The position numbers and the translations under genes were made by a program. Positions 57,678 to 64,000 of a stretch of 64,000 nucleotides of DNA are shown in pieces. The DNA comes from JAIBJN01 sp963775395 (GTDB lineage Bacteria > Actinomycetota > Thermoleophilia > Gaiellales > Gaiellaceae): the NCBI GenBank assembly GCA_963775395.1, contig CAVZIX010000016.1:43201-107200 (forward strand), read 5' to 3'. Below the pieces are notes generated by a model. That model ran no database searches, was not told where the DNA came from, and worked only from the letters and a program-made list of their open reading frames with translations. Position 1 is the first letter of the stretch, and each line of letters starts with the position of its first letter.

Positions 57678-58712
57678 CTAGGCGATGCGCTCGACCCGCT
57701 CGTCCTCGTCCACGTCGACGTCGGTCATCTCGGGCATCCGCTTCAACATCGCGAACGTAAAGCCCTCGCGCGCGAGGAAGAGGAAGCCGAGCCCGATGCC
57801 CACGGAGGCTTCGATCACCTGGAGCCCGATTCCGAAGAGGATCCCGTGCGCGTAGCTCACACCGTACGAGAGCAGAGCCGCGGCAATGGCCGCCTGCAGC
57901 AAGCCGACGTTCCCCGGCCAGAACGGGAAGATCATCACCAGGTTCATGATCACGAGGACGAGCGCGGCCTCCGGGAGCGTCGCGTCGATCGAGAAGGCGA
58001 GAAAGGCCGTGTAGACGGCGAAGAGCTGCGCGACCCAGCCCACGGTCTGGAAGAAGAGGGCCTCGAGGGCCGGACGCGGGCGCCTCAGGACGGTCAGGCC
58101 GTGCCGGGCCATGTGCAGGACGCGGCGGACGGGCCCGAGCTCCTCGCTCAGCGGCCGGTTATGTCGGCGCGCGAGGGCGAAGCCGGCGAGCAGGAGCCCG
58201 AGCCCGACCCCGATCACGACCGCGAGCACGGGCGCCGCCCAGTCAGGGATCGGCGCGACGTAAAGCGTGAAGAGGACAAGCGCGACCGCGACGACGACGT
58301 CGAAGAGCCGGTGCGCGAAGACGGTCCCGACGATGATCGCCCAGGTGCCCGGCCGGCGGCGGACGTGTCGCGTGACGACCGCGACACGCGCGAGCTCCCC
58401 GACGCGCCCGGGCAGGGCCGCGTTGGCGAGGAGACCGACACAGAACGCGGAGAACACGGAGCGACGCCGAGGCCAGGGCGGCGGAATCGACTGCTTGACG
58501 ACGATGTACCAGGCGTGCGAGCGCACGACGATCGAGAAGAGGTTGATGAGCACCGCGGCGGCGACCCACTCCCATTCGACCGCCCGGAAGGCCCTCTCGA
58601 GCAGCCCGGAATCGGGCCCGCGCCAGACGGCGAGCGTGACGAAGCCGGCGATAGGGATGAGGACGAGGAGAAGACGGACGAGGCGGGATTCGGGAACGTG
58701 CAGCCTCCTCAC
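57678..58712 (-). CDS. Flippase-like membrane protein (LPG_synthase_TM), beside glycosyltransferase
   Basis: 344 residues with about eight TM helices. FSAFCVGLLANAALPGRVGELARVAVVTRH and IFPFWPGNVGLLQAAIAAALLSYGV match the LPG_synthase_TM/UPF0104 family. An acidic C-terminal tail (TDVDVDEDERVERIA) is cytoplasmic. GTG overlaps the stop of the PimA-like gene (GTGA), suggesting that it moves the glycolipid product across the membrane. This is inference from context. Confidence 0.82.
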   Translation of the reverse strand: MRRLHVPESRLVRLLLVLIPIAGFVTLAVWRGPDSGLLERAFRAVEWEWVAAAVLINLFSIVVRSHAWYIVVKQSIPPPWPRRRSVFSAFCVGLLANAALPGRVGELARVAVVTRHVRRRPGTWAIIVGTVFAHRLFDVVVAVALVLFTLYVAPIPDWAAPVLAVVIGVGLGLLLAGFALARRHNRPLSEELGPVRRVLHMARHGLTVLRRPRPALEALFFQTVGWVAQLFAVYTAFLAFSIDATLPEAALVLVIMNLVMIFPFWPGNVGLLQAAIAAALLSYGVSYAHGILFGIGLQVIEASVGIGLGFLFLAREGFTFAMLKRMPEMTDVDVDEDERVERIA

Positions 58713-59857
58713 GCCGCCGCCCTCACCGCCTCGGCCGGCGCCGCGACGCGCTCGTAGATCTCCACGAGGCTGCGGCCGATCCGGTCCCACGAGTACGGCT
58801 CGGCGGCCTTGCGCGCGGCGATCCCGTACGCTCGGCGCCGCTCCTCGTCCTGGAGCAGCTCGACCATCGCGCTTGCGAGAGCGTCTGCGTCACCGGGCGA
58901 GACGAGGATCCCCGTCTCGTCGTGGTTGGCCACCTGCGCGTAGCCCTCGATGTTCGAGGCGACCACGGGCGTCCCGCACGCGAACGCGCGGGTGAGGACC
59001 ATCCCGAAGCTCTCGCCTCCGAGCGACGGCGCGGCGAGCAGGCTCGCGGCCTGAAGCTCAGCCGTGAGCTCCTCCTCGGAGAGCCCGCCGAGCAGGTCGA
59101 TCCCGTCCAGGGAGAAGCCCTGGCGCCGGGCAAGCCAGCGGACGGAGAGCGGGTCGGCCCCGACGAGGCGCAGCCGCGCCCTCGTCTGCTCGTGGACACG
59201 CGGCCACGCGCGCATGAGGACCGGCAGGCCTTTGCGGGGCTCGTTGCGGCCGATGAACACGACGTTGCCGTTGCGGTGGCCGGCGTCGACCTCCGGAGGC
59301 AGGTCGATCCCGTTCGGGATCACCTCCATCGGCCCGCCGACATACGGCTCCGCCGCTCGCCGGGCGCTGTCGGAGACGGCGATCCGCTGGTCGATCCGCT
59401 TGGCGACCACGCCCCAGAAAACCTTCCCGATCGGATACCAGCCCAGGCGCTCGCCGGCCGAGTGGCACGTCACGACAGTCGGGCAGGGCGCGGTGGCGAG
59501 CGCGAAGGCGGAGAGAATGGGCGCGAACGGCTCGTGGACGTGGACGACGTCGAAGCGCTCCTCCTCCCAGATCCTTCGCATGCGCACCATCGACTGCGGG
59601 CTGAGGATGATGTTGGGGAGGGAGGCGTTGGCCGGGACGATCACCGAGCGGCCCACCGGTAGCACGTAGTCCGGCGGCCGCGTGTGGCGCCCCTGCTTCG
59701 GGTGCAGGAGCCGGGTCAGCCGCCCGGGCGGGTCGTGGCCCATGATGATCCGCGCGTCGACGCCGAGTCTCTGCAGCGCCCGCGCCTGGTGGTCCGCGTG
59801 CTCCTGAACCCCACCCCAGAAGGACCAGGAGTAGGGCACGACGATCCCCACCTTCAT
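58709..59857 (-). CDS. GT4 glycosyltransferase, PimA-like
   Basis: 382 residues, GT-B fold. MKVGIVVPYSWSFWGGVQEH at the N-terminus closely resembles phosphatidyl-myo-inositol mannosyltransferase PimA. FDVVHVHEPFAPILS, NGIDLPPEVD, FIGRNEPRKGL and SLGGESFGMVLTRAFACGTPVVASN (EX7E-type motif region) follow. It probably mannosylates a phosphatidylinositol lipid at the inner membrane face. ATG 59857 is 6 bases after TAGGGT. Confidence 0.9.
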   Translation of the reverse strand: MKVGIVVPYSWSFWGGVQEHADHQARALQRLGVDARIIMGHDPPGRLTRLLHPKQGRHTRPPDYVLPVGRSVIVPANASLPNIILSPQSMVRMRRIWEEERFDVVHVHEPFAPILSAFALATAPCPTVVTCHSAGERLGWYPIGKVFWGVVAKRIDQRIAVSDSARRAAEPYVGGPMEVIPNGIDLPPEVDAGHRNGNVVFIGRNEPRKGLPVLMRAWPRVHEQTRARLRLVGADPLSVRWLARRQGFSLDGIDLLGGLSEEELTAELQAASLLAAPSLGGESFGMVLTRAFACGTPVVASNIEGYAQVANHDETGILVSPGDADALASAMVELLQDEERRRAYGIAARKAAEPYSWDRIGRSLVEIYERVAAPAEAVRAAA

Positions 59858-59863
59858 GCTGCA

Positions 59864-59899
59864 ACCCTACCCACGGCGGCAGATTGGCGATATTAGACT
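59864..59899. promoter_or_regulatory. Divergent promoter pair (glycosyltransferase / aminotransferase)
   Basis: TAGGGT on the minus strand (59869-59864) is 6 bases from ATG 59857. TAGACT on the plus strand (59894-59899) is 6 bases from GTG 59906. Confidence 0.5.
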
Positions 59900-59905
59900 C
59901 GGGGC

Positions 59906-61105
59906 GTGATCAAGCGGGCGAAGCGGCTCGAGCCGATCCGAGGCTTCGGGATCAACCTCGTCGCAGCCGCGGCGGACCAGCCGGCACGGGCGAACACCAA
60001 ATGGCCCGTCCTGCGCATGGAGAACCTCGACACCGACCTCCCGCTGCCGCCGGAGGCCGTCGGCGTGACCGCGCGGAGCCTCGAGACGCCCGAGGCGAAC
60101 AGCTGGCTTCCCTTCACCGGCGACATCCACCTCCGCGAGGCGGTCGCAGCGTTCCTCGCGAGCAGGACCGGGCATCCCTTCGACCCCGAGCGGGAGATCG
60201 TCATCACCTGCGGCGGGATGGAGGGACTCCTGAACGCGCTGCTCGTCACGGTCGACCCCGGCGACGAGGTGATCGTCACCGATCCGACCTACGCGGGGAT
60301 CGTGAACCGTGTCCACCTCGCCGGTGGCGTCCCCAGGGCGGTTCCCTTCCTGGTCGACGAGGGCGAGTGGCGCCTCGACCGCGACGGGCTGGCCGCGGCG
60401 GTGGGCGACTCGACCGCCGGGATGCTCCTCATGAGCCCGTCGATGCCGTCCGGAGGGACGTTCGACGCCGACGACTGGGAGCTCGTCTGCGACCTCTGTC
60501 GCGACCGCGACCTCTTCCTCATCTACGACTCGGCGATGGAGCGGCTCCTGTTCGACGACCGGCCGCTGATCCATCCGCTGCACCACGACGGGATGGCCGA
60601 GCGGACGATCGTCGTAGGCTCGCTCTCGAAGGAGCACCGAATGATCGGCTGGCGCGTCGGGTGGGTCGCCGGGCCGGCCGAGACGATCGAGGACGCGGGC
60701 TGGGCGCATGTCTACAACACCACCACGCCCGTGGGCCTCGCGCGGGCCGCCGCCGCAGCCGTGCTGCGCGGCCAGCAGGATCACGTTGTGGAGTGCGTCG
60801 CCGAGCTGGAGCGCCGGCGGGACACCATGCTCGCGGGCCTCCCGGACTGGCCCTTCGTGCGGCCGGCGGGAGGCTGGTCGATGCTCCTCGACGTGTCCGA
60901 TCTCGGCTTCGAGGCGCGCGCCGCGTCCCGGCTTCTCCTCGAGGAGAGCTCCATCGCCGCGACGGCCATGGTGGGCTGGGGCGGGCCCGTGGCCGACCGC
61001 CACGTCCGCTTCGTGTTCAGCGCCGAGCCGGTCGACCGGCTCGCGACGATGCCCGAGCGGCTCGCCGGCGGCACCCTCGCCGCCGCCGTCGCAGAGCGGA
61101 GCTGA
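59906..61105 (+). CDS. Class I/II PLP-dependent aminotransferase
   Basis: 399 residues. WLPFTGDIHLREAVAAFL, ITCGGMEGLLNALL, DPTYAGIVNRVHLAGG and the Schiff-base lysine in GSLSKEHRMIGWRVGWVAG show fold type I. MSPSMPSGGTFDADDW corresponds to the usual NPxNPTG loop with Asn replaced by Ser, an uncommon variant. Substrate unknown. It is followed after 2 bases by an adenosine deaminase-like gene, probably one operon. Confidence 0.88.
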   Translation: MIKRAKRLEPIRGFGINLVAAAADQPARANTKWPVLRMENLDTDLPLPPEAVGVTARSLETPEANSWLPFTGDIHLREAVAAFLASRTGHPFDPEREIVITCGGMEGLLNALLVTVDPGDEVIVTDPTYAGIVNRVHLAGGVPRAVPFLVDEGEWRLDRDGLAAAVGDSTAGMLLMSPSMPSGGTFDADDWELVCDLCRDRDLFLIYDSAMERLLFDDRPLIHPLHHDGMAERTIVVGSLSKEHRMIGWRVGWVAGPAETIEDAGWAHVYNTTTPVGLARAAAAAVLRGQQDHVVECVAELERRRDTMLAGLPDWPFVRPAGGWSMLLDVSDLGFEARAASRLLLEESSIAATAMVGWGGPVADRHVRFVFSAEPVDRLATMPERLAGGTLAAAVAERS

Positions 61106-61107
61106 GG

Positions 61108-62157
61108 GTGCCCGAGCACGACGCCGTCGTCGCCGAGCTGAGCCGCGAGGGCCTGGCCGAGCTGCACACGCACCTGGGCGGCTCCGTCGACCCGGCGGTC
61201 ATGTGGACGCTCGCCCACGAGCAGGGGATCGCGCTGCCCATCAAGGACTACTGGGACTTCGTCGAGCTCGTCACCGTCGACCCGCGCGGCGTCGAGGGCC
61301 TGCCCGAGCTCGACGGCATCTACAAGTGGACGGAGCTGATCCAGTCGAGCCCGCTCGCCGTCGAGCGCTCGGTGCACGGCGCCATCGGCGGCGCCTACCG
61401 CACCCAGAACATCACGACGCTCGAGCTCCGCTTCAACCCTATGAAGCGCAACCGGGGCGGCGAGCGCGACCTCGACCACATCATCATGGCCGCCTCGCGC
61501 GGCCTCGACCGGGCGCGCCTGGAATACCCGAAGGTGCGCGTCGGGCTGATCCTGATGATGGACCGCACCTTCACCCACGAGCAGAACGGCGTCATCGTCG
61601 AGAAGGCGATTCGCTACTCCGACCGAGGGGTCGTCGGCGTCGACATCGCGGGGCCCCGCCCCGACGGGGGCCGCTATCCGTACCGCGACCTCGCCCCGCT
61701 CGTCGAGGAGGCGCGCGCCGGCGGGCTCGGCGTGACCATCCACGTGGGTGAGGAGGGCGGCCAGCATGGGATCGACGAGATCGGCGAGGTCATCGAGCAT
61801 CTGCGGCCCGAGCGCATCGGCCACGGGATCCTCGCCGCGGAGGACGAGGAGGTCATTCGGGCCCTGCGTGAGACCGAGATCGTCCTCGAGATCTGCCCGA
61901 GCTCGAATCTCCTGACCGGGGCGCTCGCGGACGAGGACGCGCTGCGCGACACCGTGCGCACGTTCGCCGACCGCGAGGTGGCTTTCACGATCGCCACCGA
62001 CGGCCCCGAGATGATGCAGACGCACCTGCGGGACGAGCTCGCGCTCCTCCTCCGGATCGGCGCGCTCACTCGGGACGAGGTTGTGGCGATCAACGACCGG
62101 GGGCACTCGGCCGCTTTCGTCCGCGCGCGGCCCCGTCTCGTCTCGGCGCACGACTAG
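61108..62157 (+). CDS. Adenosine deaminase family amidohydrolase
   Basis: 349 residues. The metal-binding HxH is in LAELHTHLGGSVDPAV. GVTIHVGEEGG carries the third His and catalytic Glu, and RIGHGILAAED is the conserved His site. FTIATDGPEMMQ replaces the usual STDDP, keeping one Asp. The family deaminates adenosine, adenine or related aminopurines; the altered motif leaves the substrate open. Coupled to the aminotransferase upstream. Confidence 0.88.
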   Translation: MPEHDAVVAELSREGLAELHTHLGGSVDPAVMWTLAHEQGIALPIKDYWDFVELVTVDPRGVEGLPELDGIYKWTELIQSSPLAVERSVHGAIGGAYRTQNITTLELRFNPMKRNRGGERDLDHIIMAASRGLDRARLEYPKVRVGLILMMDRTFTHEQNGVIVEKAIRYSDRGVVGVDIAGPRPDGGRYPYRDLAPLVEEARAGGLGVTIHVGEEGGQHGIDEIGEVIEHLRPERIGHGILAAEDEEVIRALRETEIVLEICPSSNLLTGALADEDALRDTVRTFADREVAFTIATDGPEMMQTHLRDELALLLRIGALTRDEVVAINDRGHSAAFVRARPRLVSAHD

Positions 62158-62229
62158 CGCTACGCCAGACGGCGTACGCTCGAAAATCGCCCGGCCGGCC
62201 GATAGCCAAATCGGCGGTGCGTTGCCAGG

Positions 62230-62511
62230 ATGGCCGCCATGCTCAGCGTCTACAGCGGAATCCGGTTCACCGAACGGCAGCGGCAGGTCGTCCGGCTCAT
62301 CGCGGCGGGGTGCTCGAACGTCGAGATCGCGGAGCGGCTCGGCGTCTCGCCCCGGACCGCGAAGGCCCACTCCGACGTCCTCCGCACCAAGCTCGGTGTC
62401 AGCCGGCGACGACAGATCCCGGCCGCCTTTCGCGAGGCGACCGGCGAGGACCCTCTCGAGAGCCTCGAGGCGGCGCTCGGCGTGCGCGAGGACTCCCGCA
62501 CGTCGACCTGA
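62230..62511 (+). CDS. Stand-alone LuxR-type HTH protein
   Basis: 93 residues. RFTERQRQVVRLIAAGCSNVEIAERLGVSPRTAKAHSDVLRTKLGV is a complete LuxR/GerE helix-turn-helix. No receiver or ligand domain is present. The tail is acidic. It is followed by a large LuxR-family (MalT-like) ATPase regulator whose own HTH, if present, lies beyond the window. Confidence 0.88.
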   Translation: MAAMLSVYSGIRFTERQRQVVRLIAAGCSNVEIAERLGVSPRTAKAHSDVLRTKLGVSRRRQIPAAFREATGEDPLESLEAALGVREDSRTST

Positions 62512-62531
62512 CCGGTCTCGAGGGCTGACGA

Positions 62532-62562
62532 GCCCGCGCCCGCGGTCGTCGTGGGCGCGGGC
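62532..62562 (+). terminator. Strong GC hairpin after the LuxR HTH gene
   Basis: GCCCGCGCCC (62532-62541) pairs perfectly with GGGCGCGGGC (62553-62562), 10 bp with an 11-base loop. No T tract follows. Confidence 0.5.
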
Positions 62563-62608
62563 CGCCCCTCGCTTCCTGGTACACGCGGATCGGAGGCGGT
62601 AGGCTCCT

Positions 62609-62625
62609 GCTCCCGACACGGGAGC
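62609..62625 (+). promoter_or_regulatory. Hairpin/operator just upstream of the MalT-like gene
   Basis: GCTCCCG-ACA-CGGGAGC is a perfect 7-bp inverted repeat, with TAGGCT (62600-62605) just before it and GTG 62633 just after. It could be an operator or a 5' leader hairpin. Confidence 0.4.
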
Positions 62626-62632
62626 CGAAACC

Positions 62633-64000
62633 GTGACGGATCGCCGGGACATCGCCCTTCCCCCGCTCTTCCGACGCCACACGCGCCGGCCGCGGCTCAC
62701 CGCCCTCCTGGACGAGGCGACCGCGCAGGCGATTCTCGTCACCGCCCCCGCCGGGTACGGGAAGACGACGCTGGCCCGCGAATGGCTCCAGGGGCGCAGC
62801 GATGTCGCCTGGTATCACGCGACCGCCTCGTCCGCGGACGTCGGCGCCTTCTCGGCGGGGCTCGCGGACGTCGTCGAGCCGATGGTTCCCGGCGCCGGTG
62901 AGCGCGTCCGCCAGCGGCTCCGCGTCGGCGACGCCACCGAGCGGCTCGCCCGGCCGCTCGCCGAGCTCCTGGCCGAGGATCTCGAGCCCTGGCCCGAGGC
63001 CGGCATCGTCGTCCTCGACGACTACCACCTGATGGCCGAGTCCTCACCGGTCGAGGACTTCCTCGACTGGCTGCTCACGCTCGCCCCGATCCGCGTCCTC
63101 GTGACGACGAGGCGCCGCCCAAGCTGGGCGACGGCCCGGCGGTTTCTCTACGACGAGGCCGTCGAGGTCGGACGCGATCAGCTTGCGATGACCGACGACG
63201 AGGCCACGCGTGTCCTCAGCGGGCGCTCCACTGAGTCAGTTCGCGCCCTCGTCCGCCAGGCCGAAGGTTGGCCGGCACTGATCGGCCTCGCCGCCCTGTC
63301 CGCCGATCTCGAGTTCCCCACCGAGAAGGTGTCGGAGTCCCTGTTCCGCTATTTCGCGGAGGAGGTGCTCCGCGGCGAGCCGGACGACGTCCAGCGCTTC
63401 ATGCTCGCCGCCTCGGTGCCGAGTGCGGTCAGCGCTCGCCTGGCTCGGCGAGTGCTCGGTGCCGAGGCTCCAGAGCCGGTGATCGAGCGGCTCCGAGACG
63501 AAGACTTCCTCCACGAGGTCAAGACCGACGAGCTTCGCTTCCATCCGCTCCTGCGCGACTTCCTTCGGCGGAGGCTCCGGTCCGGCGCGCCGAACGAGTA
63601 CGCCGACCTGGCCGGGAAGGTCGTAGAGGACGCGGTGGCGCACGGCCGCTGGGGCGAGGCGTTCGAGCTCGCCGCCGAGCCGGAGGACAAGACGCGGGCC
63701 GCGGAGATCGCCGGGCAGGCGGCGCGGACGCTCCTTGCCGCAGGTCAGAGCGAGACGCTGGAGAAATGGCTCGCAGCGTGCGGTGCAGCGGGAGTCACCG
63801 TCGCCGGAGCCTCGCTCGCGCGGGCGGAGATCCTGATCCGCAAGGGCGAGATGTCCGCAGCGGCCGCGGTCGCGGGCGACACCGCCGCGAGACTGACCGA
63901 GGAGCACCCCAACTTCGCCTGGGCGTGCAACGTCGCCGGCCGCGCCCTCCACTTCACGTCAGAGGAGGAGGCGGCGTTCGAGCGGTTCGAAGCAGCACGG
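62633..64000 (+). CDS. MalT-like LuxR-family ATPase regulator (3' end outside window)
   Basis: 456 codons visible. The Walker A motif is VTAPAGYGKTTLARE (about 37-51) and Walker B is IVVLDDYHLM (D129, D130), a STAND-type NTPase as in MalT and other large LuxR-family (LAL) regulators. AEGWPALIGLAAL and FHPLLRDFLRRRL are typical of the following winged-helix region. TPR-like helices begin after about residue 320. A C-terminal LuxR HTH would be expected beyond base 64000. The inducer is unknown. Confidence 0.88.
   Translation, partial: MTDRRDIALPPLFRRHTRRPRLTALLDEATAQAILVTAPAGYGKTTLAREWLQGRSDVAWYHATASSADVGAFSAGLADVVEPMVPGAGERVRQRLRVGDATERLARPLAELLAEDLEPWPEAGIVVLDDYHLMAESSPVEDFLDWLLTLAPIRVLVTTRRRPSWATARRFLYDEAVEVGRDQLAMTDDEATRVLSGRSTESVRALVRQAEGWPALIGLAALSADLEFPTEKVSESLFRYFAEEVLRGEPDDVQRFMLAASVPSAVSARLARRVLGAEAPEPVIERLRDEDFLHEVKTDELRFHPLLRDFLRRRLRSGAPNEYADLAGKVVEDAVAHGRWGEAFELAAEPEDKTRAAEIAGQAARTLLAAGQSETLEKWLAACGAAGVTVAGASLARAEILIRKGEMSAAAAVAGDTAARLTEEHPNFAWACNVAGRALHFTSEEEAAFERFEAAR

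Noticed and set aside
59884..62157. A 757-residue open frame on the plus strand
   Set aside because: Only its last 349 codons (adenosine deaminase family) look like protein. The first part is an Arg-rich shadow of the aminotransferase gene in another frame.
60781..62742. A 653-residue minus-strand frame
   Set aside because: Low-complexity shadow of the aminotransferase, deaminase and LuxR genes; no recognisable motif.
1..64000. CRISPR arrays, tRNA or rRNA genes, insertion sequences
   Set aside because: No regularly spaced repeats, no cloverleaf with a GTTCGAA-type T loop in a gene gap, no transposase, integrase or terminal inverted repeats were seen by eye; a tRNAscan run would settle the tRNA point.

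Overview
The window is about 70% GC, densely packed and dominated by short operons whose genes overlap by 1-4 bases. Most translation starts are GTG, and many genes appear to be transcribed without a leader from a TAnnnT hexamer 6-8 bases upstream. GC content, a Gram-positive-type LexA box, a DEDDh exonuclease/GIY-YIG fusion, a PimA-like glycosyltransferase and a FabL-type enoyl reductase suggest an actinobacterium, perhaps a deep-branching one such as Thermoleophilia/Gaiellales. That placement is inference; no rRNA or tRNA gene was seen. I found no CRISPR array, insertion sequence, prophage or attachment site.

Layout. 1-9.6 kb: partial uracil-DNA glycosylase, MFS transporter + acylphosphatase, secreted protein, second MFS transporter, guaB-guaA-zinc ribbon (GMP synthesis), PfkB sugar kinase, D-Ala-D-Ala carboxypeptidase. 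9.6-17.8 kb: pyrF + LysM protein, SOS-controlled exonuclease/nuclease fusion, HU, roadblock/TM/pyrE operon, YihY, cyclic-nucleotide-binding protein, rph-rdgB, murI. 18.6-25.2 kb: pabB-pabC-acetyltransferase (folate pABA branch), glutamine amidotransferase, hydrolase-rhodanese, gamma-glutamyltransferase. 25.2-30.5 kb: tyrosine/homogentisate catabolism (hpd, hmgA, FAH) mixed with a cold-shock protein, a HAD phosphatase and an alkylpurine glycosylase. 30.5-41 kb: membrane proteins (EamA, YihY, HdeD, AI-2E, flippase-like), fabL, and the operon proline dehydrogenase-YhhQ-epimerase-metallohydrolase. 41-45.2 kb: acetate uptake and activation (DUF485, actP, acs). 45-56.7 kb: GNAT, LysE, ferritin, methyltransferase/membrane protein/serine hydrolase, coiled-coil membrane protein, xseA-xseB, orphan DNA methyltransferase. 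56.7-64 kb: glycosyltransferase-flippase-glycerate kinase, aminotransferase-deaminase pair, and a LuxR HTH protein beside a truncated MalT-like ATPase regulator.

Two cross-cutting points. First, eight unrelated genes, including the normally essential guaB, each carry exactly one extra base, mostly in short G/C runs. This looks like sequencing or assembly error, and it creates two false gene fusions. Second, promoter architecture is unusually compact: four upstream stop codons (TAG) are also the first three bases of the next gene's -10 hexamer, and several divergent gene pairs share one near-symmetrical -10.
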